Assembly (NCBI RefSeq): GCF_945859825.1
Contig: NZ_CAMAPC010000005.1
Span: 124,001 to 188,000 of the forward strand
Source: Pseudoalteromonas holothuriae
GTDB taxonomy: Bacteria > Pseudomonadota > Gammaproteobacteria > Enterobacterales > Alteromonadaceae
Length of the DNA stretch: 64,000 bases
Direction of reading: 5' to 3'
The position numbers were made by a program, and so were the translations under genes. The notes beneath the pieces are model-generated. The model saw only the letters and a list, made by a program, of their open reading frames with translations, made no database searches and was not told the DNA's origin. Positions 46,705 to 57,172 of the stretch are shown here, in pieces; position 1 is the stretch's first letter; each line of letters begins with the position of its first letter.

Positions 46705-47535
46705 ATGAACTACATACTTACCACGCAGTGCACAGACGGAGTTGGGCTAATAGCTAAAATTACCAATTTATGTTTTGAGCACAACTTAAATATTACCCGC
46801 AATAACGAATTTGTGGACCGCGAAGGCGCCCGCTTTTTCATGCGTACTGAGCTGACCGGTGAACCAAACGAGCTGTTTTTAACACAACTACGCAAACAGC
46901 TACCACATGGAGCGCAAGTAGCGCTTCACCAAGGTGAAAAAACCAAAGTTGTGCTGCTGGCTACAAAAGAGGCGCACTGCCTAGGCGGTGTACTACTTAA
47001 ACAATATGAAAAAGCCATGAATATTGAAGTTTTAGCGGTTATTGCTAATTACAATGACTTAGCGCCTTTAGTCTCAGGTTTTGGTATTCCTTTTCATTGT
47101 GTACCTCATACGAGCTTAAGCCGAGTAGAGCATGATGAAAAAATGGCGCAAGTCATTGAACAATACCAACCAGATATTGTTGGCCTAGCAAAATACATGC
47201 GTATTCTAAGCCCTGAGTTTGTGGCACGCTTTAGCAAAAAAATTATTAATATTCACCACTCATTTTTACCGGCCTTTATTGGTGCAAAGCCTTACCATCA
47301 AGCCTTTGAACGCGGTGTAAAAATCATTGGTGCGACCGCACATTTTGTGAATGATGAGTTAGATGAAGGGCCTATTATTGTGCAAGATGTCACGCAAGTG
47401 AGCCATGCCAATGATGCAGAAGCGATGGCCAAAATAGGCCGTGATATTGAAAAAACCGTTTTTTGTAAAGCACTTCAGCTTGCTTGCGAACACAAAGTAT
47501 TTATCAACGACAATAAAACCGTGGTATTTAGTTAA
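46705..47535 (+). CDS. purU: Formyltetrahydrofolate deformylase
   Basis: 276 residues from ATG 46705; ATG 46696 is an alternative. An N-terminal ACT domain (about 1-80, TTQCTDGVGLIAKITNLCFEHNLNI) is followed by a formyl-transferase-like hydrolase domain with the family's catalytic IINIHHSFLPAFIGAKPYHQAFERGVKIIGATAHFVNDELDEGPII. It releases formate from 10-formyl-THF, balancing one-carbon and purine metabolism. Single gene with its own leader and a terminator after it. Confidence 0.96.
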   Translation: MNYILTTQCTDGVGLIAKITNLCFEHNLNITRNNEFVDREGARFFMRTELTGEPNELFLTQLRKQLPHGAQVALHQGEKTKVVLLATKEAHCLGGVLLKQYEKAMNIEVLAVIANYNDLAPLVSGFGIPFHCVPHTSLSRVEHDEKMAQVIEQYQPDIVGLAKYMRILSPEFVARFSKKIINIHHSFLPAFIGAKPYHQAFERGVKIIGATAHFVNDELDEGPIIVQDVTQVSHANDAEAMAKIGRDIEKTVFCKALQLACEHKVFINDNKTVVFS

Positions 47536-47549
47536 TTTTTAAAAAATAC

Positions 47550-47569
47550 AAAGCGCTACGGCGCTTTTT
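47550..47569. terminator. Terminator between purU and crbR
   Basis: AAAGCGC, TACG loop, GCGCTTTTT. Stem follows the purU stop and touches the last codons of the convergent crbR gene. Confidence 0.85.
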
Positions 47570-48221
47570 AGCTGTGTGTTTCTATGGGCTCTAGTTGTAA
47601 TTTAGATGCAATTAAAACCGCCTGAGTACGGTTGTACACACCTAATTTTCTAAAAATAGCAGTAATATGCGCTTTAACCGTTGCCTCTGAAATATGTAAT
47701 TCATAGGCTATTTGTTTATTCAGTAACCCTTCGTGCAAGTACTGTAATACTTTGTATTGCTGCGGGGTTAAAGATGCGACCTGTTGTGCTAACTCTTTAT
47801 CTTCATGTTCAATATTCGCAACTTGATCTTTAATAGTCTCTGGTAACCAGTAATCGCCTTCAAGTACCGTATTGATAGCCCGATTGATATCTTGCGGTGA
47901 TAATGATTTAGGAATAAACCCCATGGCACCATAAGCCATCACTTTAGAGATCACCGATAAATCTTCACTGCCCGATACCACTACAATAGGTAAACTCGGA
48001 TAATCTTCACGTATACGGATCAAGCCATACAAATCACCACTTCCTGGCATGTGTAAATCAAGCAATAACAAATCAAGCTCATCTTGCTCTGAGAGTATTG
48101 CTAGTGTGGCATCAAAAGTATCAGCTTCAAATACAGTGAGCGCTTCAAATTGGTTTTGTAATGCGCCTGTTAATGCCGCCCTAAACAACGGGTGGTCGTC
48201 TGCAATTAAAAACTGGTTCAT
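47568..48221 (-). CDS. crbR: Response regulator CrbR (NarL/FixJ type)
   Basis: 217 residues. Receiver domain at 1-120 with DDH pocket and phospho-acceptor Asp in LLLLDLHMPGSG, and Lys in MGFIPKSLS. A LuxR-type HTH at about 148-210: LTPQQYKVLQYLHEGLLNKQIAYELHISEATVKAHITAIFRKLGV. Its place next to acs and near the SSS-type kinase identifies it as the CrbR/ErdR partner of CrbS, which activates acs in related bacteria. Confidence 0.92.
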   Translation of the reverse strand: MNQFLIADDHPLFRAALTGALQNQFEALTVFEADTFDATLAILSEQDELDLLLLDLHMPGSGDLYGLIRIREDYPSLPIVVVSGSEDLSVISKVMAYGAMGFIPKSLSPQDINRAINTVLEGDYWLPETIKDQVANIEHEDKELAQQVASLTPQQYKVLQYLHEGLLNKQIAYELHISEATVKAHITAIFRKLGVYNRTQAVLIASKLQLEPIETHS

Positions 48222-48314
48222 ACGGTACTCCTAAAAAAATTCGGCCACTATCTTTACAATAGCAGCCGATATAGTCGTTTAGAATTTATTTAAATTCAAG
48301 CTTTTAACGTTAAA

Positions 48315-50252
48315 TTAACGATTTAAGCGGTTTTCAATCAATTCATCCACAACACTTGGATCTGCCAAAGTAGAGGTATCACCTAACTGTTGATACTCGT
48401 TAGCTGCAATTTTGCGTAAAATACGACGCATAATTTTACCTGAACGTGTTTTAGGCAAACCTGGTGACCATTGGATCATATCTGGCGATGCAATTGGGCT
48501 TAACTCTTTTCGCACCCAATTTCTAACTTCTTTAGTCAGCGCTTCAGTGACGGTGACACCTTCATTTGGGGTAATGTAGACATAAATACCTTGCCCTTTA
48601 ATGTCATGTGGATAGCCAACCACCGCTGCCTCAGCAACCGATTCATGGGCTACCAGCGCGCTTTCAATTTCAGCAGTGCCTAAACGGTGCCCAGATACAT
48701 TAAGCACATCATCCACTCGACCGGTGATCCAGTAGTAGCCATCTTCATCACGGCGGCACCCATCACCTGTAAAGTACACTCCTGGGTAGGCAGAAAAATA
48801 CGTTTGCTCAAAGCGCTCATGATCGCCATAAACCGTGCGAGCTTGCGAAGGCCAACTGTCTAAAATAACTAAGTTTCCTTCCGTCGCGCCCTGTAAATTA
48901 TTACCCTCGGCATCAAATAGCGCTGGCGAAATACCAAAGAAAGGTCTGGTCGCAGAACCCGGCTTCATATCAATTGCACCCGGTAGAGGCGTGATCATGA
49001 TACCGCCCGTTTCTGTTTGCCACCAAGTATCAACAATTGGACATTGGCCATTGCCTATCTTCTCATAATACCAAGTCCAAGCTTCGGGGTTAATTGGTTC
49101 ACCCACAGAGCCCAGAATACGTAAGCTAGTGCGTTTAGATGTTGCCGTAGGTTCGTCACCTTTGGCCATCAGTGCACGAATTGCGGTGGGGGCTGTATAC
49201 AAAATAGTGACATTGTGTTTATCAACGATTTCACCAATACGGCCTGCACTTGGGTAGGTAGGTACACCTTCAAAAATAACCTGCGTGCAACCATTGGCAA
49301 GTGGGCCATAAGCAATATAACTGTGACCTGTTATCCAACCAACATCTGCACTACACCAATAAACATCGTCGTCTTTTAAATCAAATACATACTCATGTGT
49401 CATCGCAGCATAAACAAGGTAACCTCCTGTGCTATGCACAACGCCTTTTGGCTGCCCAGTTGACCCTGAGGTATATAAAATAAACAAAGGGTCTTCAGCG
49501 TCCATAGGAGTTGGCGGGCATTTCGCATCAACATCAGCGACTAACTCATGCCACCACACATCATGTGATTGCCAATCTACTTCACCACCAGTCAATTGAT
49601 GTACTACAACATGGTCAATATTAACGCCCGGTTGCGAAACGGCTTCATCAACATTGGCTTTGAGTGGTACACAATTGCCACCACGACGGCCCTCATCTGA
49701 GGTGATCACAACCTTCGCACCTGAGTCTTTGATGCGATCAGCTATCGCCGAAGGTGAAAAACCACCAAATACCACTGAATGCGTTGCACCAATTCGTGCA
49801 CATGCTTGCATAGCGTACACGGCTTGCGGTGTCATTGGCATGTAGATAGCAACTCGATCGCCTTTACTAACACCCAGTTTTTTCAAACCATTTGCCAGTT
49901 TGGCCACTTCATCATGTAATTGTTGATAGGTAATATGTTCACTTTGTGCTGGGTTGTCACCCTCCCAGATCAGCGCCACTTTATCTGCTTTATCTTTAAG
50001 ATGTCGGTCAATACAGTTATAAGACGCATTAAGCTGGCCATCTTCAAACCACTTTATACTTATATGCCCTTTGTCAAAAGAGGTATTTTTTACTTTTGTA
50101 TATGGCTTTGACCAATCAAGGCGTTGCCCATGCTCAGCCCAAAAACCTTGTGGATCCTCAATTGACTGCTTATATAGCGTATTATATTTATCGTTATCAA
50201 TGAGTGCATTGTTCTTAATAGTTTCAGGAACAGGATAAATGCTCTGTGACAT
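48315..50252 (-). CDS. acs: Acetyl-CoA synthetase (AMP-forming)
   Basis: 645 residues from ATG 50252. GGAG lies 6 nt upstream, overlapping earlier in-frame ATGs at 50258 and 50264. Makes acetyl-CoA from acetate, ATP and CoA. ATP-binding A3 motif [15 protein letters not shown], core motifs WWQTETGG and YFTGDG, and the acetylatable Lys in [17 protein letters not shown], where acetylation normally inactivates the enzyme. Scavenges acetate in the acetate switch. A CrbR-like motif lies 75-88 bp upstream. Confidence 0.97.
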   Translation of the reverse strand: MSQSIYPVPETIKNNALIDNDKYNTLYKQSIEDPQGFWAEHGQRLDWSKPYTKVKNTSFDKGHISIKWFEDGQLNASYNCIDRHLKDKADKVALIWEGDNPAQSEHITYQQLHDEVAKLANGLKKLGVSKGDRVAIYMPMTPQAVYAMQACARIGATHSVVFGGFSPSAIADRIKDSGAKVVITSDEGRRGGNCVPLKANVDEAVSQPGVNIDHVVVHQLTGGEVDWQSHDVWWHELVADVDAKCPPTPMDAEDPLFILYTSGSTGQPKGVVHSTGGYLVYAAMTHEYVFDLKDDDVYWCSADVGWITGHSYIAYGPLANGCTQVIFEGVPTYPSAGRIGEIVDKHNVTILYTAPTAIRALMAKGDEPTATSKRTSLRILGSVGEPINPEAWTWYYEKIGNGQCPIVDTWWQTETGGIMITPLPGAIDMKPGSATRPFFGISPALFDAEGNNLQGATEGNLVILDSWPSQARTVYGDHERFEQTYFSAYPGVYFTGDGCRRDEDGYYWITGRVDDVLNVSGHRLGTAEIESALVAHESVAEAAVVGYPHDIKGQGIYVYITPNEGVTVTEALTKEVRNWVRKELSPIASPDMIQWSPGLPKTRSGKIMRRILRKIAANEYQQLGDTSTLADPSVVDELIENRLNR

Positions 50253-50326
50253 AGTCATCTCCATTTTTATTTGCTTGCCATAAGGCTTTGTCCAAGGATC
50301 ACTCAGCCAAGGCCGTGAAAGTATTA

Positions 50327-50340
50327 GACCTTAGTTGTAG
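50327..50340 (-). promoter_or_regulatory. Candidate CrbR site upstream of acs
   Basis: GACCTTAGTTGTAG on the plus strand, 75-88 bp before the acs ATG. One base differs from the ACCTTAGTCGTA copy before the symporter operon. Confidence 0.6.
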
Positions 50341-50510
50341 AAGCATGTCATGCATTCTTGTTATATGAAATTATCTCAAGTGCTTGGCTGTACCAAATTA
50401 ATTTTTCCCACGCTAAATAAATTAAATTAAAATCATTACTTTTCAAGTTATTAGAAAAAAACCCTGCTAAAAATAAATATTTTATTCATTCATACATGAG
50501 TATCCGATGC

Positions 50511-50523
50511 CACCTTAGTCGTA
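50511..50523 (+). promoter_or_regulatory. Candidate CrbR site upstream of the DcaP-like porin
   Basis: CACCTTAGTCGTA, identical over 12 bases to the symporter copy, 110-122 bp before the porin ATG. The 380-bp gap between acs and the porin gene holds this and the acs site and no gene. Confidence 0.6.
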
Positions 50524-50632
50524 TAGACCAATAGATAATTGAGTAATCGCCACCCTTCATCAAAAGTGAACATTAACGCTTTTATCAGGCGACTCCATAT
50601 TCATGACAAGTCGCTGCAAAGGAAAAACGATT

Positions 50633-51796
50633 ATGACAACATTAACTTACACAAAAAAAACAATCATTACTGCAAGCATATTAGGTGCGTTAACAACACC
50701 CGTTTTTGCAGCCTCTATCGGCCAAACAGACATTAATTACGGTGGTTACGTCAAACTAGATGCAATCTGGAGTGATTTCTCTGACGGTAGTTTAGGCAGC
50801 GGTAATATCGGCCGAGATTTTTATGTGCCAGGTACAACACCTGTTACAGCGACAAGCTCTGACGATGCAGTTTTTGATATGCACGCTAGGCAATCTCGTT
50901 TTAACCTCGCCACCAACACAAAACTAGCAGATGGCAGTGCAATTAAAACCAAAATTGAATTAGATTTTATTGCCTCCTCTGGCGGAAATGAGCGTGTTAC
51001 CAACTCCTACTCCCCCCGACTTAGACAAGCCTTTGTTACCTATCAAGGTTGGTTGTTTGGCCAAGCTTGGACGAACTTTCAAAATGTCTCTGCATTACCT
51101 GAAACATTAGATTTTGTAGGCCCTGCAGAGGGCACCGTATTTGTGCGCCAAGCCATGGTCAAGTACAGTATTGGTAGTTGGTCATTTTCGGCTGAAAACC
51201 CAGAAAGTACAATTACCACAGAAAATAATGCAAGAGTGGTCACTGATGATGCCAGCATGCCTGATTTCACAGCAAAATATACGCACAAAGCCAGCTGGGG
51301 CCACATTGCGCTAGCAACCCTTGCGCGCCAGCTTACCTATAAGCAGGGTATTGCTAATGAGACTCAAACATCATTTGGACTAAGCGCCTCAGGACGTATT
51401 AACTTTGGTAGAAATAACCTGAAATTTATGCTGACCCAAGGCCAAGGTTTAGGCCGTTATGTAGGTTTAAATGTCGCTAATGGAGCTGTTTATGATGGGG
51501 GTAGTTTAGATGCTATCGATTCAACGTCTGGGTTTGTTGGCTACCAACAGCATTGGAATGACCAATTCCGCTCAACATTTTTATATTCATTTTTCACTGC
51601 CGATAATAATGAAAGCTTATTAGCAATTACGGGTAACCCAACTAAATCAAGTCAAAGTTACAGTGCAAACTTACTTTATTCACCAATTAAGCAGCTCACG
51701 TTTGGGATTGAATATAAAATAGCCACACGCGATACCGAAGCCGATATTGACGGCGATTTAAACCGTCTACAGCTGTCTGCTAAATACGTATTCTAA
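50633..51796 (+). CDS. DcaP-like outer-membrane porin
   Basis: 387 residues from ATG 50633, preceded by AAGGA. A start at 50603 lacks one. Signal peptide cleaved near VFA-ASIG. Beta-rich sequence beginning YGGYVKLDAIWSDFSDG, with QSRFNLATNTKLADG, RLRQAFVTYQGWLFGQAWTNFQN and FVGPAEGTVFVRQAMVKYS typical of DcaP-like trimeric porins, and a C-terminal Phe (LSAKYVF). DcaP transports small carboxylates in Acinetobacter. Position next to acs and the shared motif suggest uptake of a carboxylate under CrbR control (inference). Confidence 0.88.
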   Translation: MTTLTYTKKTIITASILGALTTPVFAASIGQTDINYGGYVKLDAIWSDFSDGSLGSGNIGRDFYVPGTTPVTATSSDDAVFDMHARQSRFNLATNTKLADGSAIKTKIELDFIASSGGNERVTNSYSPRLRQAFVTYQGWLFGQAWTNFQNVSALPETLDFVGPAEGTVFVRQAMVKYSIGSWSFSAENPESTITTENNARVVTDDASMPDFTAKYTHKASWGHIALATLARQLTYKQGIANETQTSFGLSASGRINFGRNNLKFMLTQGQGLGRYVGLNVANGAVYDGGSLDAIDSTSGFVGYQQHWNDQFRSTFLYSFFTADNNESLLAITGNPTKSSQSYSANLLYSPIKQLTFGIEYKIATRDTEADIDGDLNRLQLSAKYVF

Positions 51797-51811
51797 AAAA
51801 CGCCTTAGAAC

Positions 51812-51838
51812 AAAAAAGCCCAGCAATTTGCCGGGCTT
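51812..51838. terminator. Terminator between the porin and recA
   Basis: AAAAAAGCCCaGCAA, TTGCcGGGCTT: stem with T-run on the minus strand, serving recA and probably the convergent porin. Confidence 0.88.
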
Positions 51839-51861
51839 CTTACGCTTAATCGATTAGTTGC

Positions 51862-52908
51862 TTATAGTTCTGCACCGGCTGCTAAGCCTTGGTCTTCACC
51901 TTCTTCAGGCTTAATGGTTGCCTTAAGTAACAGCATTTCTCTGAGTTTGCCTTCAATTTCATTGGCAATTTCAGGGTTTTCTTTTAAGAATTTAATTGAG
52001 TTAGATTTGCCTTGGCCTACTTTACTACCTTTGTAGCTATACCAAGCACCTGCTTTTTCAACAATCTTGTGTTTAACACCTAAGTCAACCAACTCGCCGT
52101 GCTTAGAAATACCTTCGCCGTACATGATGATAAACTCAGCCTGCTTAAATGGTGGCGCAATTTTATTTTTTACAACCTTAACGCGAGTCTCATTACCTAC
52201 GACTTCATCGCCTTCTTTTACTGAGCCAATACGACGAATATCTAAACGAACAGAAGCATAGAACTTAAGCGCGTTACCACCAGTAGTCGTTTCTGGGTTA
52301 CCGAACATCACACCAATTTTCATACGAATTTGGTTGATAAAAATCAACATAGTGTTTGATCTTTTCAGGTTACCGGTTATTTTTCTCATACTCTGCGACA
52401 TCATTCTAGCCGCTAAGCCCATATGAGAGTCTCCGATTTCGCCCTCGATTTCAGCTTTTGGTGTAAGAGCAGCAACAGAATCCACAACAATAATATCAAC
52501 GGCACCAGAGCGAGTTAGCATGTCACATATCTCTAATGCTTGCTCTCCGGTGTCAGGCTGAGATACCAGAAGCTCATCAATATTTACGCCTAGCTTGGCG
52601 GCATAAATAGGGTCTAGAGCATGTTCTGCATCAACGAATGCACATGTTTTACCGTCACGTTGCGCTTGCGCAATTACTTCTAGTGTCAGCGTTGTTTTAC
52701 CCGATGATTCTGGTCCATAAATTTCTACAATACGACCATATGGTAAGCCACCAGCACCAAGTGCAATATCTAAACCGAGTGACCCTGTTGATGTTGTTTC
52801 AACATCCATAGTCTTGTTGTCACCCAATTTCATAATTGAGCCTTTGCCAAATTGACGCTCAATCTGACCTAGTGCAGCGTCTAATGCCTTTTGTCTGTTA
52901 TCGTTCAT
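51862..52908 (-). CDS. recA: Recombinase A
   Basis: 348 residues from ATG 52908 (GGAG 6 nt upstream, which excludes the TTG at 52920). Walker [12 protein letters not shown], Walker [15 protein letters not shown]-binding loop L1 with [10 protein letters not shown] and L2 with [30 protein letters not shown]. The tail is acidic ([14 protein letters not shown]). It drives strand exchange and LexA self-cleavage. SOS box directly upstream. Downstream of pncC, with no recX in the window. Confidence 0.98.
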   Translation of the reverse strand: MNDNRQKALDAALGQIERQFGKGSIMKLGDNKTMDVETTSTGSLGLDIALGAGGLPYGRIVEIYGPESSGKTTLTLEVIAQAQRDGKTCAFVDAEHALDPIYAAKLGVNIDELLVSQPDTGEQALEICDMLTRSGAVDIIVVDSVAALTPKAEIEGEIGDSHMGLAARMMSQSMRKITGNLKRSNTMLIFINQIRMKIGVMFGNPETTTGGNALKFYASVRLDIRRIGSVKEGDEVVGNETRVKVVKNKIAPPFKQAEFIIMYGEGISKHGELVDLGVKHKIVEKAGAWYSYKGSKVGQGKSNSIKFLKENPEIANEIEGKLREMLLLKATIKPEEGEDQGLAAGAEL

Positions 52909-52941
52909 TTGCTTCTCCAATCTAGCGTAATGGGCTCAGTA

Positions 52942-52961
52942 TACTGTATAGAATCACAGTA
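52942..52961 (-). promoter_or_regulatory. SOS (LexA) box of recA
   Basis: TACTGTATAGAATCACAGTA has the CTG-N10-CAG core with matching TA flanks, as in known gammaproteobacterial LexA sites. It is 34-53 bp before the recA ATG. Confidence 0.92.
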
Positions 52962-52979
52962 TCAAGTATATTTTTAACC

Positions 52980-53465
52980 TTATAGTAGCGAAACTATATT
53001 TTTTAATGCAAAAGCAATAGCTTGCGCTCTAACATAAGCGCGATCACCAGTAAAAATGTGCTCATAGCATGTGACATTTCCCTGAACATTCACTGCAAAC
53101 CACACAAGTCCCACAGGTTTATCTTTTGACCCTCCACTGGGGCCGGCAATGCCCGATACAGCAACGGCAATATCTGCCTTTGCGGCTTTGGCTGCACCTA
53201 ATGCCATTGCTAACACCGTTTGCTCACTCACCGCGCCATGACTGCACAAAGTATCGGCACTGACACCTAGCAACCCTTGCTTTGCATCATTGCTATAAGT
53301 CACAAAACATCGATCAACGTAAGCTGAACTACCGGGAGTATCAGTTAAAGCATAACTAATTCCACCCCCAGTACATGACTCAGCGGTAGTGATTGTAAAA
53401 CGTTTATCCGTTAAAATAGCACCCAACTGTGCCGCCAGAGTTTTTATCTCTTGGTTTAGCTCCAT
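52980..53465 (-). CDS. pncC: Nicotinamide-nucleotide amidohydrolase PncC (CinA C-terminal domain)
   Basis: 161 residues from ATG 53465 (AGAGG 6 nt upstream); longer frames to 53561 overlap mutS and have no ribosome site. Single CinA-C domain: [40 protein letters not shown], and [24 protein letters not shown]. It deamidates NMN to nicotinate mononucleotide in NAD recycling. Upstream of recA, as in E. coli, and divergent from mutS with only 22 bp between start codons. Confidence 0.94.
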   Translation of the reverse strand: MELNQEIKTLAAQLGAILTDKRFTITTAESCTGGGISYALTDTPGSSAYVDRCFVTYSNDAKQGLLGVSADTLCSHGAVSEQTVLAMALGAAKAAKADIAVAVSGIAGPSGGSKDKPVGLVWFAVNVQGNVTCYEHIFTGDRAYVRAQAIAFALKNIVSLL

Positions 53466-53487
53466 ATTCAACCTCTTAGGTAGATGC

Positions 53488-56061
53488 ATGTCGATAGATT
53501 TATATTCAGAACATACTATAAAACAACAAACGCCCATGATGCAGCAATATCTTAGGATCAAAGCGGATCATCAAGATATTTTATTGTTCTATCGCATGGG
53601 AGATTTCTATGAGCTGTTCTTTGATGATGCAGTCCGTGCTGCACAATTACTTGATATTTCACAAACCCACCGTGGTAAAGCATCAGGTGCTCCAATACCT
53701 ATGGCTGGCGTACCTTATCATGCGGTAGAAAACTATTTAGCTCGCTTGGTACAAATGGGAGAGTCTGTTGCTATTTGTGAGCAAGTGGGCGACCCAGCTA
53801 CCAGCAAAGGGCCCGTTGATAGAAAAGTAGTTCGTATCGTCACCCCAGGTACAGTCACTGATGAAGCATTATTGCAAGAACGCCAAGACAATTTACTTGG
53901 CGCGCTTTGGCAAGATAAACAACAACAGTACGGCATTGCCTACCTTGATATAAACTCTGGCCAATTTAATATTGTTGAACTTAAAACAGACGAGGCGCTT
54001 AGCTCCACATTGCAACGCTTGCAACCAGCCGAGCTACTTTATCCCGAGTCATTTAAAAACCTTCATTTAATTGAACAATTTAAAGGCGCTCGCCGTCGTC
54101 CAGATTGGGAGTTTGACTTAGACACAGCAAGGCATTTACTATGCCAACAATTTGAAACAAAAGATCTCATTGGCTTTGGAGTAGATAGTGCACACACCGC
54201 ACTCGTAGCCGCTGGGTGTGTGATGCAATACGTTAAAGACACACAGCGTACTGCTTTACCCCATATTAGGTCTATCACACTAGAAAAAAACGAACATGCA
54301 GTGATCTTAGATGCCGCAACTCGTAAAAACTTAGAGCTGACACTAAATCTCTCTGGCAGCGTTGACAATACGTTAGCGCAAATCTTAGATAAAGCGTCGA
54401 CTCCAATGGGTTCTCGTTTGTTAAAGCGCCGTATTCATACACCAATTCGAAACCGCAATGAGCTTAACGCCAGACTCAACGCTATTTCAAGCTTAATTGA
54501 ATCTCAATTATGTTTAGATACTTATGATGCACTTAAACAAATCGGCGATATTGAGCGCGTGGTTGCACGACTTGCGTTATGTAATGCTAGGCCCCGGGAC
54601 TTAACACGTTTAAGGAGCGCCCTACAAGCTTTAGCCCCATTGCACGATTTACTATCAAACAGTAGTGACTTACGTATCAAGCAAATCTGTGCGCAATCAC
54701 CTACTCTACCAAAGTTACAAGACTTATTAGAACGCGCTATTATAGATAACCCACCTATTTTAATACGTGATGGCGGTGTTATTGCAACAGGCTATAATAG
54801 CGAGTTAGATGAGTGGCGAGCACTCAGCCAAGGTGCGACTGATATTTTGGAGCAACTTGAATTACGCGAACGTGAGCGAACAGGTATCAGTACTCTCAAA
54901 ATTGGCTACAACAAAGTGCATGGGTTTTATATCGAAATAAGTCGTGCAAATTCACATTTAGTTCCAGCTGATTACATTCGTCGTCAAACATTAAAAAATA
55001 ATGAGCGCTATATTATTCCTGAGCTAAAAAAACATGAAGATAAAGTGCTCGGGAGCCAAAGTAAGGCACTTGCATTAGAAAAGCAGCTCTATGAACAACT
55101 GTTTGACTTTATTGCCCCCTACTTAGAACAGTTACAACTTATGGCGGGCGCATTAGCAGATTTAGATGTGCTCAATACTCTAGCTGAACGCGCCCAAACA
55201 CTTGATTATTGCAAACCAGAACTCACTGAGGGTGAGGAGCTACATATTGAAGATGGCCGTCATCCTGTTGTTGAACAAGTGAGCAAGGACCCATTTATCG
55301 CCAACCCTGTACACCTAAATAAACAACGTAAAATGCTCATTATTACGGGTCCAAATATGGGTGGTAAATCAACTTATATGCGTCAAACTGCACTCATCGT
55401 ATTAATGGCCCACATTGGTAGCTATGTACCAGCAAGCTCAGCTCAAATTGGCCAAATAGATAGAATATTTACACGTATTGGTGCCAGTGATGACTTAGCA
55501 TCTGGGCGCTCTACTTTTATGGTTGAAATGACTGAGACCGCAACTATTTTAAATAACGCCAGCAAGCAGTCTTTAGTTTTGATGGATGAAATTGGACGTG
55601 GGACAAGCACTTACGATGGTCTATCTTTAGCCTATGCAACAGCCGACTACTTAGCACGCCAATTAGAAGCAAAAACATTGTTTGCGACTCATTACTTTGA
55701 GCTCACCGAGCTGGCACAACAACAACCAGGGCTGGTCAATGTACATTTAGATGCCATAGAGCACAATGATACCATTGCATTTAAACATACAGTAATGGAA
55801 GGTGCGGCAAGCAAGAGTTTTGGTTTACAAGTCGCAGGCCTTGCAGGCGTACCCAAGCCAGTGTTACTGCTTGCAAAACAAAAGCTCATGCAATTAGAAA
55901 ACCACCAAAGTGTCGTAGAGCCACTCAAGCCAACACAACAAACCTTATCATTGCCAGAGCCATCTGCAGTGGAACAAATTCTCACAGAGATTAACCCTGA
56001 TGAATTAAGTCCAAGAGAAGCACATGCTTTACTATACAAACTCAAGCAGCAGCTATCATAA
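53488..56061 (+). CDS. mutS: DNA mismatch repair protein MutS
   Basis: 858 residues from ATG 53488 (AGGTAG upstream), close to E. coli's 853. The mismatch-reading Phe-x-Glu is in [16 protein letters not shown] ATPase domain: Walker [14 protein letters not shown], signature [16 protein letters not shown], Walker [17 protein letters not shown] and the H-motif ATHYFEL. A C-terminal tetramerisation segment (about 820-858) is present. It finds mismatches and recruits MutL. Confidence 0.97.
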   Translation: MSIDLYSEHTIKQQTPMMQQYLRIKADHQDILLFYRMGDFYELFFDDAVRAAQLLDISQTHRGKASGAPIPMAGVPYHAVENYLARLVQMGESVAICEQVGDPATSKGPVDRKVVRIVTPGTVTDEALLQERQDNLLGALWQDKQQQYGIAYLDINSGQFNIVELKTDEALSSTLQRLQPAELLYPESFKNLHLIEQFKGARRRPDWEFDLDTARHLLCQQFETKDLIGFGVDSAHTALVAAGCVMQYVKDTQRTALPHIRSITLEKNEHAVILDAATRKNLELTLNLSGSVDNTLAQILDKASTPMGSRLLKRRIHTPIRNRNELNARLNAISSLIESQLCLDTYDALKQIGDIERVVARLALCNARPRDLTRLRSALQALAPLHDLLSNSSDLRIKQICAQSPTLPKLQDLLERAIIDNPPILIRDGGVIATGYNSELDEWRALSQGATDILEQLELRERERTGISTLKIGYNKVHGFYIEISRANSHLVPADYIRRQTLKNNERYIIPELKKHEDKVLGSQSKALALEKQLYEQLFDFIAPYLEQLQLMAGALADLDVLNTLAERAQTLDYCKPELTEGEELHIEDGRHPVVEQVSKDPFIANPVHLNKQRKMLIITGPNMGGKSTYMRQTALIVLMAHIGSYVPASSAQIGQIDRIFTRIGASDDLASGRSTFMVEMTETATILNNASKQSLVLMDEIGRGTSTYDGLSLAYATADYLARQLEAKTLFATHYFELTELAQQQPGLVNVHLDAIEHNDTIAFKHTVMEGAASKSFGLQVAGLAGVPKPVLLLAKQKLMQLENHQSVVEPLKPTQQTLSLPEPSAVEQILTEINPDELSPREAHALLYKLKQQLS

Positions 56062-56076
56062 ATTGAAAGTTAAAAT

Positions 56077-56110
56077 GCAAAAAACCACCCATTAGAGGTG
56101 GTTTTTTGCA
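56077..56110. terminator. Bidirectional terminator between mutS and rpoS
   Basis: GCAAAAAACCACC, CATTAGA loop, GGTGGTTTTTTGC. Long stem with runs on both sides, between convergent mutS and rpoS. Confidence 0.95.
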
Positions 56111-56131
56111 AACAAAAACTGGCTTACAAAC

Positions 56132-57115
56132 TTATAATTGTTCAAATAAGCTTTCTGTGCTTAAGCCCTCATGTTGCAAAATATCTTTTAAACGCCTAAG
56201 TGCTTCTACTTGAATTTGGCGGACACGTTCACGTGTAAGGCCAATCTCTCTGCCAACGTCTTCCAAAGTTGAAGGCTCATACCCTAACAAACCAAAGCGC
56301 CTTGCTAACACTTCACGTTGCTTAGGGTTAAGCTCACCTAACCAATCAACAATATGATTGTTGATATCATTGCTTTGCACTTCATTTTCAGGTCCGTGAC
56401 CTTTTTCATCAGCGATGATATCTAATAAAGCTTTGTCGTTATCACCACCTATGGGTGTATCAACAGACGTTATTTTTTCATTTAATCGCAGCATTTTAGT
56501 CACGTCTTCAACCGGACGGTCTAAACACTCCGCAATTTCTTCTGCTGTAGGTTCATGATCCAGCTTCTGCGTTAATTCTCTCGCTGTACGTAAATATACG
56601 TTTAACTCTTTAACAACATGAATCGGCAAGCGAATAGTACGAGTTTGGTTCATAATTGCGCGCTCAATGGTTTGTCTTATCCACCATGTCGCATATGTAG
56701 AAAAACGAAAACCACGCTCTGGGTCAAACTTCTCAACCGCTCTAATTAAGCCTAAATTACCTTCTTCAATTAAATCTAATAATGCTAAGCCTCGATTATT
56801 GTATCGACGAGATATTTTCACGACTAAACGCAAATTACTCTCGATCATTCGTTTACGTGAAGCTTCGCAACCTTTAAGCGCTTTTCGAGCAAAATATACT
56901 TCCTCTTCAGCACTGAGCAAAGGCGAAAAGCCAATCTCACCAAGATAGAGTTGCGTCGCATCTAAATTTTTGACGTTATCATCTTTGGCAAAGATATCAT
57001 CTTCTTCGTCTATTTCTTCCAATAATTCGGCTTTTGAGCTATTTTCATTTAGCTCGTCGAGCTTCTCTTCAAAATCGTCCGTTTTTTTGGTTTTAACATT
57101 TGCAGTTTGAGCCAT
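56132..57115 (-). CDS. rpoS: RNA polymerase sigma factor RpoS
   Basis: 327 residues from ATG 57115. GGGAGG lies 6 nt upstream; the ATG at 57121 directly abuts it and is less likely. Region 1.2 ([31 protein letters not shown]), region 2 ([61 protein letters not shown]), region 3 and region 4 ([32 protein letters not shown]) are intact. The acidic N-terminus before region 1.2 is longer than in vegetative sigma group 3 proteins. It directs the general stress and stationary-phase response. Downstream of nlpD, which in relatives carries its main promoter. Confidence 0.97.
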   Translation of the reverse strand: MAQTANVKTKKTDDFEEKLDELNENSSKAELLEEIDEEDDIFAKDDNVKNLDATQLYLGEIGFSPLLSAEEEVYFARKALKGCEASRKRMIESNLRLVVKISRRYNNRGLALLDLIEEGNLGLIRAVEKFDPERGFRFSTYATWWIRQTIERAIMNQTRTIRLPIHVVKELNVYLRTARELTQKLDHEPTAEEIAECLDRPVEDVTKMLRLNEKITSVDTPIGGDNDKALLDIIADEKGHGPENEVQSNDINNHIVDWLGELNPKQREVLARRFGLLGYEPSTLEDVGREIGLTRERVRQIQVEALRRLKDILQHEGLSTESLFEQL

Positions 57116-57172
57116 ACGCATCCTCCCAAGTGAATTAATAGTGACGTTGTGCGTAGCAAAATCATCGCGTCA

